Shown piece by piece: positions 47,541 through 59,924 of a stretch of DNA of 64,000 bases. The stretch lies in contig NC_079498.1 of NCBI RefSeq assembly GCF_030052815.1, positions 65,830,992 through 65,894,991 on the forward strand, in the 5' to 3' direction. This DNA is from Hevea brasiliensis. Its lineage: Eukaryota; Streptophyta; Magnoliopsida; Malpighiales; Euphorbiaceae. Both the position numbers and the translations under genes were made by a program. Position 1 is the stretch's first letter; each line of letters opens with the position of its first letter. The notes under the pieces are model-generated. The model worked only from the letters and a program-made list of their open reading frames with translations. It searched no databases and was not told where the DNA came from.

Positions 47541-49215
47541 TGATCATTTGATGCAACCTTCAGTTTAGTTTATAATATTTTAGTCTTTTCTTGTTGTTGT
47601 TTTAGCAATTATTTTTCTTTGTAGTCTTTTTTTTTTTTTAAATGACCTTATTGGTCATATATGAATTGTTTATCTCTTTATTAGCCATAGGTCCATAACC
47701 ATTATCTTACCATCTTCATTTATGACCAAGGCCTATGTGCCATTTTGCACTATCTTGTTTGCTTTTGTTTAACTTATTTCCTTCCTGATAAAATAGTTCG
47801 GGATATCGTTACGCGTTTTAAGTAGGTTGTTTGCCCTGGTGGCAATTCCTCATCTAGTGTTTTTCCCATTTCTTACCGTTCTATTTGTTTCCTTTTTTCA
47901 TTCCACAACTTAACTTTAATTATTTTATTTCTTAATCTAATCTTCTTCCTTAACTTGACTGTCGAGTCGTAATTTAGCACCTCTTATCGTCCCTAATAAA
48001 TCCACTATACTTCAATATTACTTTGATTTGGTCCTCTGACCATTATAGTCAACACTTTAACTAATATTCATAACGTTTCTTTATTACATTTGCACCAACT
48101 ATTCTAATTTTTACTTCCATAACTCTTTTATTTATCAATATTCTATAGCTTATTTTTCGCTGGTTTGCGATCATTACCCTTTTTTTTTTTAAACCATAAA
48201 CAATTCTTTAATCTTAAGAAGGGAGTCTATCGGACTCTCCTATTTCCCATGCTATTCAAAAGTTTCGCTTGAATTCTAATCTAATCCTTATGATCCGCAC
48301 AATAAAATTGTGCTCTTCCTAAAGAATACCTTGCCAACTAGTTCCTATCGAATTATTGTTATCAGTAGAATATCATTTCTTAACTGTTTTATAAGTTTTA
48401 ATTGTCATCCATAGCATCCTGTCTCTTCTAGGGGAACAAAATTATATTTTGTGTCTTACTGCTATACAAATAGAATACTGTTCCTTACTAAACTTTGAGC
48501 AAAAGATCCATTGCAATATCAAAACAACTATAAACCCCATATCGGAGACTGGATGACTTAGCCCTATAGGTGTTATTTTTAAATTTTTACCATGCTAAAA
48601 TCTCTAGTCTCACAACAATTCTTGATGTATTGTAATTCATGCTAGGGTAACAGAGTCTTTAACTCTCACTACCTTGCAACCATGATCTTTTGATATTCTA
48701 ATTATAGAGTTTTAAATATCGAATTAGGATTTTCAAACTTAGTTCTAGTAATAAAACTCTATTTTGGTATATTTGTACCAGAGCGAAAGTCATTTATAAC
48801 TATCCTTATCCTTATGTACTATTGGGTAGTATGTAGCTCTGCACAATAAATCTCAAGTCAGTACTGTAATCTGCAGCTTATAGCACAAACATCAAGAATA
48901 TTGCATAGTTACTACGATACATCCCAATAGATCAAACTTCCCTATGTCTTATTTTTTTCAAATCTACTAATATCTTAAACTTATTTTGATTATGGTACTT
49001 ACTGACATCTATCAACAGTAATATCTTTACTTCCATCTAGGGCAGATATATTGCTATAACTTACTTTTAGGTCCTCTTGCCTTACCTAATTAGGCTTACT
49101 AATTAACTTTATAATTTATCGTAGTCTAGGAGATGTCTCTCACTAGAAGCTTTTTCAAAATTAATTTCATTCACGCTTATTATCGTAATTCTTATCCTAA
49201 AAGACTAATCACTAA
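47541..49215 (-). other. Element C internal segment of unknown content
   Basis: About 1.7 kb with no frame above 60 codons and several T-rich runs. I cannot align it to RT, RNase H or integrase of B. It is either heavily decayed pol or unrelated filler DNA. Confidence 0.5.
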
Positions 49216-49219
49216 CACA

Positions 49220-50044
49220 TCAAAATTTATTTCCATGCAAGGGAATAGCAGTAGGACATATAATTCTAGCATTAGCATATAAATAAGTAGAGCCGAAATC
49301 AAATAGTACATAATTATTCCTTCCAAAAGTTAACAACATACCGGCAACTACATCTGAAGTCTCTGCTTCTTCCCCTTCATGCATGGTGTTCCCTCTTTCA
49401 AATGTATTCCTCTGCACGCATTGGTCCATTGTGCGAGGATTACTCGAAGTGCTGTCTCTACTTCTACCTCTGCCCCTACTAACTATTAATGAGCCTCTAA
49501 AATCAAAATCTTGAACTGATTCCTCTGGTGTAGTATGTGGCATAAATCGACGTGCGCTAGTACAATCTCGGGTGAAATGTCCAATTCCACCACAATTAAA
49601 GCAGGCTCCAGTGACCCTATGGCAAATACCCCCATGAAATTTTCCACAAACGTCACAGATACAGATAGGGTAGGAACTTCTGGTTCTTTGACAAATGGTT
49701 CTTGCTTGCTTTCGCCCTGAAGATCTGCCTTTGTCATACTTAGGAGCTCGGGGTCCCTCAAAATCTTTTCTCTTTCCCAAATTACTACTTGAACTTTGAT
49801 AGATGGGTTTCCCACTTTTCTCTTTTTCATGCTGCTCTTGAGGGGGTTGGGTTTGTACTTGGGCCTGGGCTGACAGATTATCAGCCATTTACTGAAAGAA
49901 CATGGCCATCAGCTGAGCTGTTTGTGCAGTAATTTGTATAGGAGGGACTAGTGCAGTTGGACCTCCAAAGCTCTGTGAAACTGGGGCCTCTCCTTGTACG
50001 TTAGTTGTATCATATTGCTCTCCCTTTTTATCCCCCTTGTCCAT
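49220..50044 (-). pseudogene. Element C gag (capsid core missing) plus start of protease
   Basis: Minus-strand ATG at 50044 opens MDKGDKKGEQYD. A TAA at 49891-49889 interrupts at a Gln-Gln pair where B has TAG-CAA. The frame from 49888 (222 codons) then goes straight from a Gln-rich linker to basic sequence, lacking the capsid core seen in A and B. Knuckle CFNCGGIGHFTRDC is intact, preceded by CDVCGKFHGGIC. The end holds LFDFGSTYLYA, a changed protease active site (DPGST in A and B). Confidence 0.88.
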
Positions 50045-50076
50045 ATCTATTCACAGGATATTTTTTTTTCTATTTC

Positions 50077-50092
50077 CTGTACAACCAACACA
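50077..50092 (-). promoter_or_regulatory. Candidate splice acceptor upstream of C gag
   Basis: Minus strand TGTGTTGGTTGTACAG|GAAATAG, with AG ending at 50077, 32 bases before ATG. The partner donor AAG|GTTAGT has GT at 53117-53116 in the 5' LTR. Same position and context as in B. Inferred. Confidence 0.45.
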
Positions 50093-50217
50093 AGGAGATT
50101 TCTCCCCGTTAGTTTATATTTATAATGTAAATGTACTATATGTATGAAACATTCGAGCAGTTGTACTTATCGAAAAATATTTCAAATTCACAGTTCAAAA
50201 TTTGCTTTAAAACCTTT

Positions 50218-50229
50218 GCTTTGATACCA
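50218..50229 (-). other. Element C primer-binding site
   Basis: Minus strand TGGTATCAAAGC, one mismatch from the iMet site in A and B, eight bases from the LTR. Confidence 0.88.
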
Positions 50230-50237
50230 CTAAAACA

Positions 50238-53200
50238 TGTCACACCCTACTCCTCGTAAGATGTAACATGCTCCCGTAGCATACCTAATGAATTACCGTA
50301 CTTCGTCTACCAGTAACCCATTAAATATACTACAAGGGATTTTAAAATAATTTTCTTTCATTTTTAAATTGGTGGGTAAATTTTTTTTTTCCGATTTTAA
50401 AAACCTTTATTTAAAGTTCAAACATAAATTAAATTTTTAGATATTTAAAATATCCACAAGTTTTATAAAAATTTCGGCAGAGTGTCATCTGTATTTTGAG
50501 AAAACAGTTCTTCAAAACTGGAAAATAAAGACACTCCTAATATTTTTCTCAATCACAACTCTATTATTCAATCTCATTTTCACAAATCAACACAAGCAAC
50601 TCAATACGTAGTTTAAATTAAATCAAACATTGGAATATCTCATTAAGATAACAAAATGAATATTTACATTCATGGGAGTATTAAAAATTTAGTAGTGCAA
50701 ACTTTAAAAATACATAAAATCTCAAGATAACCTTATAATAATTTGTATTTCATTACAATTCAAAAATATATTGCAAAAGAGTTGGTACAACTGTTCAAAG
50801 TAAATTTTATACATACAATTACATAATTACATCAAAATCTGAAGTAAAAGGGTATACCTATGATATACCCGAAGATAGTCTCACTATGCCTTTTAGTAAT
50901 CTTGCTCAGCTGCTTTATATTTTCTTTCACCTGCGACAGCATACAAAGCTATCGATGAGTGGTGAACTCAGTGGTGCACAAACTAATAATTTAAAACTTA
51001 ATACAAGTTATGCTTGACAATTCATAACAAATAGAAATTTAAAATTTCTAAATTCTTCAAAATTTATAACATTCAGAAATCAATATTTTCATTCATGCAA
51101 ATTATTCATTTGAATAGCATTTTGATCAAATAGTAACTATTTATCTACATTTCTTTTAAATCCCGAAACAATACGAAAATATTTTGAATCACTGACAAAT
51201 TATTTATTTCAACCACAATTTATCAAACTATGCATAATTTAAAGGGCGTTGCCAACAATTCACACAGTTGAACCCATGACCCAAAATTCAAATAGATGCT
51301 GTGTTGTACACCATGACATTTCACACTCTCTCAATAACCGAGGCTAAAAGGAAGGAACAAAGACTAGCTAGTATATATGAGTACTCATTCAAACTCTTCC
51401 CCAACTAGCAAGCCAGAGAGGAAGGAAGAGGAGATATCTCACTAGACAAGCTAATGAGAATTCACAACAAATTTTGCCATGTCAACTGTGGTTTCAAATC
51501 ATATTCAAAACAATTTCTATTTACAAAGTGTTTACAAATCATCAACATATTTAATCATCATAAATTCATGCTCAAGGTTGGCAACACATCAAACTTAAAA
51601 TTTACGATTCTCAAAACCATGCAATAAATCCTTAAATGCATAAGAAAATTTACATTTAATTTATACAATTTGATTCAACAAATTAAAATCCCCAACAAAA
51701 AAAATTATAAATCATAAAATAAACTTGTTCAAATCAATTTAGAAGTGAAAAGTAACAAAATAGTTAGTTGTGCACAAACCTTATACGAGTCGCCTCTTGG
51801 CCTTGACTCGATGTCTCGAGTTCTTTCCCGGTATTCTTTTCCACTAGAACACACAGTTTCACAGTGTTTCAGTATCATTACTTATCATAAATCCAAAATA
51901 AATTCAAATTCACTTTTATCTAGCTTATATATGCTAAACTTGACGTTTTTCAAAATTTGTGTTTCGGGGTTACTATTCACTATACTATTCAAGTCAATTT
52001 GTTGACTTTCTAAGGCTTAATAGGTATGGGAATTCCAACTTCACCCACATACCATATTTTGGTTACTAAATTTGTTGGTTTTGGTTGTTTTCTCAAATTC
52101 TAAGTCTTTTAGTCAAATTTGTAAATTTTCAGTTTTGGTGTCTTAAGTTGCACTATTCCATTGGTCATTTTTCTATTAGAATTTAGCAAAACTTTCTTCA
52201 TAGAAAATGTTCCCTATTGTCTTAAGTTTATTTTCCTTTTTGAATCACTCCATTTGGAGTTTTGTAGCTCAAGTTATAGCCATTTGAATCATGGCTGCCG
52301 GATTGGACTTAACCCAGATTTCTGGGCACTAAATTGGTTCTGGCAGTTTTAGGTCACCAATTTTGGGTGGCCAAATGACTTAGTTAAGTGTATAATTTGG
52401 GTTTGTGTTCTTCATGAAAGTTTTAGGTCCATATCTCAACTATCCACTGGTAAAATTTTAGGTCATTTAGACCTACCTAGCCCAAGTTATGGCCAAATGA
52501 ACAAGAACACTGTTCATTTGGTCATTTTGTACAGGTTAGACTGCATAAATCAGGATTTGGTCAATTTGTTTACTAGATTTTGGTCACTTTTTGGGCATGA
52601 TTCCCAAATAAAAATTGTGTCATTTTGTGTCTATTTTCATTCCCAATTGGCCTCACACCAATTGGACTTGTAAATTTTCAGTTTTGATCCCTCAAAGGGA
52701 CCTTGGTCTTGCTGCCTGTAGCATGACCCTAAGCAATCCGAATTTGCATTTGGTTCCAATACTTCTAACATACTCCAATTGGTCACAAATGACCATTTCT
52801 TTCCTCAAACCAAGTCCAACACACCATTTAACACATTCTCACATTTTTGCCTTCTAAAGCCTAGGTGCCAAACCCTAATTCACTAATATGTTGCATTTGA
52901 CTATTACAATGCATCCCAACATCACTTCCATACTCATACCCACTTACCTACACTTTGAATTCAATCAAATTCATGTACATACACAGCAAAACCCTAGCTG
53001 GCCAAATTTTCCTCTTGTCCTCCAACAATTATTTTCTTTTAATTTTAAGTTAAAATCTAAGGTACTTGAACCCAAAACATAGAAATTAAACTAAGAAATG
53101 GAAGTTTGCTTACTAACCTTGCTTTGAATTTTCACCTCTTCAAAACCTTTTCCTTTCTTCTTCTTTTTGTTGTCAAGTTTTCTATCAAAGCTTGAAATCA

Positions 53201-54023
53201 AGATTTAATGATGGAAATCTAACTTTCTATGGTGGGATTTAAGGTTTGATCAAGCTCAAAATGAGCTTCCATGGAGTTTTGGTGAGGGAGAGGTGAGAGA
53301 GAGATGGTTCACGTTTTTTAAGAAGATGAAGTCTTTTTTTTCTTTTCTTTTTCTTTTATGAATTTATCCTTTAGGAAGACCATAAATTAAATTAATTAAA
53401 TTTTAATTATAATATTTATTGCATCATGCATGAGGTCATGCATGATGTCATCACTTTTTACTTTTTCTTTTTTTTTTCTTTTTTTAAATTTATTTTTCTA
53501 TTAGTTCTTTAATTTAATTCCTGATTCTGAAATTTTCTTTTCTCCGATTTTATTTGACAGTTAGGTCAGGAGTCAGGTCTCGGGGTCAATTAACCAAATT
53601 GCCCCTCGCCTGTTTAACTCGGTTTGCAAATAATTTAATATTTCTTTCGGCTCCCTAACTTAATTTTTTGACTGGCTTAACAATTCTTTTTTGTGATTTT
53701 CTCTTTTCCAATATGTTCGTAATAGTCCTAAGGACTACAGCGTCACATTTTACGGTTCGAAATTTGAGTTTAAATCGACTTCGTAGTCCTTCCCGAGAAG
53801 GTCACCCATCGCTGTGACTCTTTGCTCGTTTAACTTCTTATATTTTGTTCTTCTTATATTTTGTTTTTCTTATTTATACTTAACTAATTGACAATTACTA
53901 ATTATTTGTGTTTATGGCTTATCTAGTTGTTTTAAGTGTGGTTCTAATCCCCTTAATTGTCAAGACCGACACCGGTCACTGGAACAGTAACATATACCAG
54001 GCTATGCAAATAGGGATGTTACA
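50238..54023 (-). repeat. Element C 5' LTR
   Basis: Reverse complement TGTAACATCCC...GGGTGTGACA. It holds the RY palindrome at 53422-53447, donor-like AAG|GTTAGT at 53120-53112, the TGGTCA/TGACCA pair at 52780-52795, the AAGTCAA/TTGACTT pair at 51991-52008 and the TGAGT/ACTCA hairpin at 50956-50970. Confidence 0.92.
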
Positions 54024-54109
54024 ATGTATTACATTATAATTAACAACATGTAAAATTATTTGTACATGCATTATATTTGCAGAGAATCTTTAAAGGCTAT
54101 AATACCCTC

Positions 54110-54695
54110 CAAAGAGCCAGCAATGGCAAAGAAACTAAGGTGTACATCTGTCAGCAAAGAGCCATCTTAGGTATAAGTCTATCGTAAAGGCATCGATAAG
54201 CCACTTAAGGCATAAGTCTGCTCAAAGAGTTGTTGATAAGCCATCACAAGAATAAGTTTGCCCAAATAGTGTAGATAGCCCATTTAAGGCAGAAGCCTAC
54301 CTAAGTGGTATAGACAAAGCCATCTAAGGCATACGTCTGCCCTAAGTGATGTAGACAAAGCCATCCATGGCATAAGTCCACCTAAAGAGACAATCACAAG
54401 CCATTTAAAGTGCAAGTCTACCCAACAAGCATAGACAGCCTTTTAAGGCATATCTCTGCCCATGTGATGTAAACAAAGCTATATAAGGCGCAAGTCCACC
54501 CAAAGTGGCATAAACAAAGTCATCTAGGCATAATTCTATGCAAGTGGCATAGACACACCACCTAAGGCAGAAGTCCATCTAAGTGGCATAGACAACCCAT
54601 TTAAGATATAAGTCTGCCTAAGTAGCATAGATAAATCCATCTAAGGCTCAAGTTTACCTAAATGGTGTAGACAAAGCCATCTAAAGTAAGTTCCT
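54110..54695. repeat. Degenerate ~40-bp minisatellite (array 2)
   Basis: About 13 units around 'agacaaagccatctaaggca' plus 'taagtctgcctaagtggcat'. GCC anchors at 54161, 54200, 54240, 54278, 54319, 54360 and 54400 are 38-41 bp apart. No coding frame. Confidence 0.87.
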
Positions 54696-54739
54696 TGCCC
54701 AGGTTAGCTATCTCGTTAGGGCTTTATGGCTCACCCATC

Positions 54740-54987
54740 ATAGGTCATAATGAAAAAAAACCTAAGTCTTACTCGACACTAGGTCACAATGAAAAAAAAA
54801 CCTAAGTGTTACTTGACACTATATGACAATTGAAAAGACCTAAGTGTTACTCGACATTAGGTCACATGAAAAAAACCTAAGTATTACTCGACAATAGGTC
54901 ACACAAAAACTTTTACCAATGACAAAATCTAAGTGTTACTCGATACTAGGTCACAATGAAAAAACCTAAGTGTTACTTGACACTAGG
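54740..54987. repeat. Degenerate ~38-bp minisatellite (array 3)
   Basis: Six or seven units containing 'cctaagtgttactcgacac' and 'taggtcacaatgaaaaaa'. CCTAAGT starts at 54761, 54801, 54839, 54876 and 54965 (37-40 bp steps, one longer gap). A single unit of array 1 type (54700-54740) separates it from array 2. Confidence 0.87.
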
Positions 54988-55386
54988 TGTAACAACCCCA
55001 CACTAAGCAGTCTATACATTTTACTGTTTTGGTGACTGTCTGTCCAGATAGTCGAGATGTTTAGAATCATATCTAAGTTATCTAGAAAATCCATAAATAA
55101 AAATTAATAGAAATCACATGAAGGTGAAATGGAAATAAGAAAAACCAAGCATAATTGGTTAAATGAGCTGAGGTCCCGACAATGGGTGACCGACTCGGGA
55201 AGCGACTGCGAGCTCGGTTGTTACCCTAAATTTGTGAGGGATCCTATGACACCCTAGTGTAGACCCTTATTTTGTGATGAGTATGTGCATTGAGGCCGTG
55301 GAAAACCCGATGATGAAAAATTGTATGACTGTAAGATATAATTGAAGGTATGGAACTGAATTATTAATTCTGTGGAATGATCTTAA

Positions 55387-55477
<91 letters not shown>

Positions 55478-55672
55478 TGTTTTTTGAGAAATTAATTAAT
55501 TTAAATAAAATCTTGTTTTATTTAAATTTAATATGGGTAGTTCTTAAATGGACCTAATTAAGTTTAATTGAGCCCCATGGGTATAAGAAAGTCTAGTTAG
55601 GAATTTTAAATATGACCCATTTAATTTATTTTTTAAAAAATTAAAATAAAAAAATATCTTTTTCTCTATCCC
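54988..55672 (+). mobile_element. LTR E, Tekay-like, left segment
   Basis: Starts TGTAACAACCCC and shares the head block (GGGTGACC...ACTCGGGAA...GACTGCGA, 55184-55213) with the B and C LTRs. Includes a long AAT microsatellite. Interrupted by element D at 55673 (duplication ATCCC) and resumes at 63386. Its far end, and any internal domain, lie outside the window. Confidence 0.8.
55385..55477. repeat. (AAT)n microsatellite
   Basis: About 31 uninterrupted AAT/TAA units inside LTR E. Confidence 0.95.
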
Positions 55673-56491
55673 TGATGTGAACCTTCAAGTAATTGGTAAC
55701 TTGAAAACCCACATTCAAGAATTAAATGAACAATATGGAAAGCACCAAATCAAGATGTATGAATTTGAATCTTTGAACCAGCACAATCAGATTGTTGTGT
55801 AATTCAAAGAAAATATCAGAAATGGGATTTTTGACCTAATTCATATGGAGAATGAATAAACCAAGAATATTATGCACATTAAACCTTGCAAGATAGAATC
55901 TCAGCAAGTTAATGAGCTTCACAAGAACAAAGGCAACAGCCAATTTACTCACTAGAGGAGCAGAAACAATCTCTCATTAATATTCAAGTGTGTCCTCCAC
56001 TCTCTCATTACACTTGTATTTATAGCCTCTTGGCTTCAAAACTAAAGACAAAAATATCCCTACTTTAGTAACAGCTGTAAGGAGCTTTAAGTCCAAACAA
56101 GAATTAATCTATCAAAAGACTAAAAACTCCTTACAAAAAGTAAATTTAATGCAGCAACAAATAAGGATATTTAAGTCCAAAAGAGAAGTGGTTATAACAG
56201 ATGGAATATTCCTTGAAAAAGGTGCCAACAGATACATGTACATGGGTTAGATCTGGTGCATGCATGTCCACAAGTTATTCCATGTAATCTAATGCTCCAC
56301 ATGACACCTGGTCACTTCTAAGCATAATTTTCACCAAATTTAATCCTTTATATTTTTCTTCATGCCATTCCAGCTTATAATCCTTGCTCCTTATGATTTC
56401 ACAAATTAAATTCTGAAGTGATTTAGCTCTAGCTCTAGTAATTGGACCTTGGATGAAATCCTTTGTTGTGGATGTAGCTTGATTCTCATCA
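55673..56491 (-). repeat. Element D 3' LTR
   Basis: Minus strand TGATGAGAATC...GGTTCACATCA. TATA box TATAAATAC at 56024-56016. Its first 217 bp encode the C-terminal end of the polyprotein. Confidence 0.93.
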
Positions 56492-56592
56492 TTCCCCTCC
56501 GCTTCAAAAGGATTCGTCCTCGAACTGCATTCTCGCATCAACACAAGGAGATAAATCAGCAACATTGAAGGTGGCACTGACATTATACTCAC
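56275..56592 (-). pseudogene. Element D polyprotein C-terminus extending into the 3' LTR
   Basis: The frame reads through the polypurine tract (as NPFEAEGN) and 72 codons into the LTR, ending GALDYME at 56275. It contains a basic GPITRARAKSLQ segment. The frame joins the integrase C-terminus only through a frameshift near 56530. The same 72 codons recur in the 5' LTR (63164-63380) without function. In CRM elements this place holds the CR motif linked to centromere targeting; whether this tail is that motif I cannot confirm. Confidence 0.6.
56492..56504 (-). other. Element D polypurine tract
   Basis: Minus strand AAGCGGAGGGGAA directly before the LTR start TGATGAG. Confidence 0.85.
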
Positions 56593-58404
56593 CGGGCATG
56601 TTTATTTTGTAAGTGTTATCATTAATTTTGGTCAGCACTTGGAAAGGTCCATCTCATCTTGGTTGTAATTTTGATTTCCTTCGAGAGGGAAACCTTTCTT
56701 TGCGCAAGTGAACCCATACCCAATCTCCAGGTTGAAATGTGAGTTTCTTCCTTCCTCTGTTGGCTTGACTAGCATATTTTTCATTGTTCTTTTCAATTTG
56801 AAGCTTGGCTTGTTCATGGATTTTCTTCACCAATTCCGCTTTTCTTTTTCCATCTAAACTAGCAAGCCTGCTCACGAGCAAAGGTAAAAGATCCAAAGGA
56901 GTTGAAGGATTGAAACCATACACAATTTCAAATGGAGAATAGCCAGTAGAAGAATGCACATTTCTATTGTATGCAAATTCAACAAGTGGAATGCAATCTT
57001 CCCATGACTTCAAATTTTGCTTAACCACAGCACGCAAAAGAGTAGTTAGTGTCCTATTTACTACTTCAGTTTGACCATCGGTTTGTGGGTGACAAGTGGT
57101 GGAAAATAACAACTTGGTGCCCAATTTTCCCCACAAAACCTTCCAAAAGTGACTAAGGAATTTAACATCCCTATCACTAACTAAACTCTTAGGTATGCCA
57201 TGCAACCTAACAATATCTCTAAAAAACAAATTTGCAACATTTGTAGCATCATCAGTTTTATGGCATGGAATAAAATGTGCCATTTTTGAAAACTCACAAC
57301 AACAACAAAAATTGAATCATGGCCTTGTTTAGACCTAGGTAATCCCAACACAAAATCCATAGACAAATGAACCCAAGGATCACTAGGGGTAGGCAAAGGT
57401 GTATACAAACCTTGTGGCAAAACTCTAGATTTAGCCTTAGCACACACAATGCACCTAGCACATACTCTTTCAACATTTCTTTTCATATTCAGCCAATAAA
57501 AATGTTCCTTCAATACATCTAAAGTTTTGGCAACACCAAAATGACCCATTAATCCACCAGCATGAGACTCATTCACAAGCAATTCACGCATGGAACTCTT
57601 AGGCACACACAATCTATTTTCTCTAAATAAATATCCATCATGCCTATAAAACTTCTCAAAAGCATTCTTTTCACAAGCTGCATATACTCTAGCAAAGTCA
57701 TCATCTTCAGCATATAATTCTTTCACATATTCGAATCCTAATAACTTTGCATCAAGAAGGGCAAGAAGGTTATACCTTCGAGATAAGGCATCAGCCACCA
57801 CATTTTCTTTCCCATGTTTGTATTGAATCACATATGGGAAGGTCTCAAGGAACTGAACCCATTTTGCATGACGCCTACTCAACTTATTTTGCCCCTTGAT
57901 ATGCTTCAATGACTCATGATCTGTGTGGATGACAAATTGCTTTGGCCAAAGGTAATGTTGCCATGTTTCCAAGGCACGTACCAATGCATACAACTCCTTG
58001 TCATATGTAGAATAGCTTAAAGCTGCTCCATTAAGCTTCTCACTAAAGTATGCTATTGGTCTCTTTTCCTGCATTAAAACGGCTCCAATACCTATTCCTG
58101 ATGCGTCACACTCAATCTCAAAAGTTTTAGAAAAATAAGGTAAAGCCAACACAGGAGCGGAACATAACATCTCTTTAATTTTGTGAAAAGCATCATCTTG
58201 TTTCTGTTCCCAAACAAAATTAACATTCTTTTTGACAAGATCATTCAATGGTGCTGCAATGGTACTGAAATTCTTAATAAATCTTCTATAGAAACTAGCT
58301 AGTCCATGAAAACTACGTACTTGAGATGCGTCTTTGGAATGGGCCATCTCTAATAGCTCTAATTTTTTCATCATCAACTTCAACACCATTAGCACTAATG
58401 ACAA
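56522..58404 (-). pseudogene. Element D RNase H and integrase
   Basis: From right to left: end of RT ([16 protein letters not shown]), RNase H starting [13 protein letters not shown] with TDHESLKH, then the integrase zinc domain ([10 protein letters not shown]... [11 protein letters not shown]) and the DDE core with [17 protein letters not shown] and GQTEVVNRT, ending DGPFQVLTKINDN. The frame is open for 407 codons (57181-58404). A frameshift near 57285 follows VFVVV, removing residues at the start of the core's second strand; the rest (56654-57283) is open. A stop lies near 56652. Confidence 0.9.
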
Positions 58405-59273
58405 ATCCTAAAAAGACAACCTTTTCCATGCAAAATGAACATTTCTTCAAGTTAGCATATAATTTTTCCTTTCTTAACACATCGAATACAGCCCTTAAAT
58501 GATGCATATGTTCATTCATGCCTCATCAGAAACCAATATATCATCAAAATACACAACAACAAAGTTTCTAATAAAAGCACGCAACACATGATTCATCAAT
58601 CTCATAAAAGTGCTAGGAGCATTAGTTAGCCCAAAAGGCATCACTAACCACTCATATAGTCCATGTTTTGTTTTAAATGCAATCTTCCATTCATCACCTA
58701 CTTTCATGCGAATTTGATGATATCCGCTTTTCAAGTCAATTTTGGTAAAAACACAAGCACCACAAAGTTCATCCAACATATCATCAAATATAGGTATAGT
58801 ATGGCGATACTATACAGTGATTTAGTTTAACTCAATACAATCAACACACATGCGCCATGTCACATCTTACTTTGGTACTAAAAGGACTGCACAAAGACAA
58901 GGGCTCATACTTTCTCTCACATATCCCTTAGCTAGCAATTCCTCTATTTTCATTTTTAATTCTTTGTTTTCTTCAGTGTTAATTCTATAGGTTGGACGGT
59001 TGGGAATAATCGCCTGTACAAAATCAATCTGTGCTCAATCCCTCGAATAGGTGGTAGTCCAGCTGGCATCTCCTCAGGTAGTACATCCTCATATTCCTGC
59101 ATAAGGGAGACAACAACACTAGGCAAATTGGGGTCAAGGTCAGATGTGGATAAACAAGAGTCCTTAAACACAATTAATAACATTTGCTTGTTGGCAAATA
59201 TGGCATTCCTCACATCTCTTCCTTTAGCATACAAGCTTAATTTTCTCTCCCCTCTTTCCGCACAGCTCTCCTT
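58313..59273 (-). pseudogene. Element D reverse transcriptase
   Basis: The N-terminal part (SVVVSLMQEYEDVLPEEMPAG) at 58956-59234 loses frame after GIEHR near 59025. Around 58790-58900 TWRMCVDC can be read among stops at about 58870, 58830 and 58818. The core at 58516-58779 is open: [32 protein letters not shown] and catalytic VVYFDDILV. Further frame changes at about 58520 and 58345. Confidence 0.9.
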
Positions 59274-59924
59274 TTACGCCGAAGATTCACCTTTTTCAAG
59301 CACTCTTGGAATGTTTTCTTTACTCTCTTTTCTTTCCTCACAACCACCCTTGTCTTGCTCACTCACAACATTTTCACTCAATTTCTTTTCACTCCTTCTT
59401 TTCTTCTCTGCTCTCTTTTCGGCCACTCTTGATTTTTCCTCACCCATTGCTTGCTTAAGCCTTGTTTGGTCTTCATAAATCTGTTTTGGTGTCATAGGTG
59501 CCAAAATGATTTTCCTTCCATTCATTTCAAAAGAATACCTATTTTTATACCCATCGTGGATCACCTTTATATCAAATTGCCATGGTCGGCCAAGTAATAA
59601 ATGGCCAGCTTGCATTGGAACCACGTCACACATAACCTCATCTTGATACTTTCCTATTGCAAAGGAAATCAATACTCGTTTTGTTACTTTCACCTCACCA
59701 CATTCATTCAACCACTGCAACTTATAGGGTCTAGGGTGTTTCGAAGTCCTCAACCTTAATCTCTGCACCAAAATAGTACTAGCAACATTGGCACAACTTC
59801 CCCCATCAATGATGACACTACAAGCTTTATCTTGGATAAGACACCTTGTATGAAAAATTGTTTCTCTTTGCAATTCATCACCAACATCCTCCTTTACTTG
59901 AGTATTTAATGCTCTCATAATCAC
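59274..59924 (-). pseudogene. Element D protease region
   Basis: Open for 216 codons and ending at one TAA, after which the same frame continues into RT. Contains FHTRCLIQDKACSVIIDGGS, the aspartic-protease active site in the DGGS form, and LLLGRPWQFD. A Lys/Glu-rich linker follows. It overlaps the gag stop in the -1 frame at 59924-59926: either a one-base indel or a frameshift junction between gag and pol. Confidence 0.85.

Larger units (their letters stand above)
43449..54023 (-). mobile_element. Element C: gag-only, internally deleted Tekay-like element
   Basis: Two LTRs (43449-47206, 3758 bp; 50238-54023, 3786 bp) in reverse orientation, with duplication ATGTA at 43444-43448 and 54024-54028. 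Internal DNA is only about 3.0 kb: PBS, a gag lacking its capsid core, the first part of protease, about 1.7 kb with no recognisable domain, the 3' end of pol, and a polypurine tract. It could not encode RT or integrase, so it must have depended on relatives such as B or decayed by deletion after insertion. Confidence 0.92.

Noticed and set aside
51745..53082. Several short frames in the C 5' LTR
   Set aside because: LTR sequence in the antisense direction; no domains, and not preserved in the other LTR copy.
5876..54023. One giant retrotransposon bounded by Tekay LTRs at 5876 and 54023
   Set aside because: Each LTR pair has its own 5-bp duplication, and C is in the opposite orientation, so these are separate insertions.
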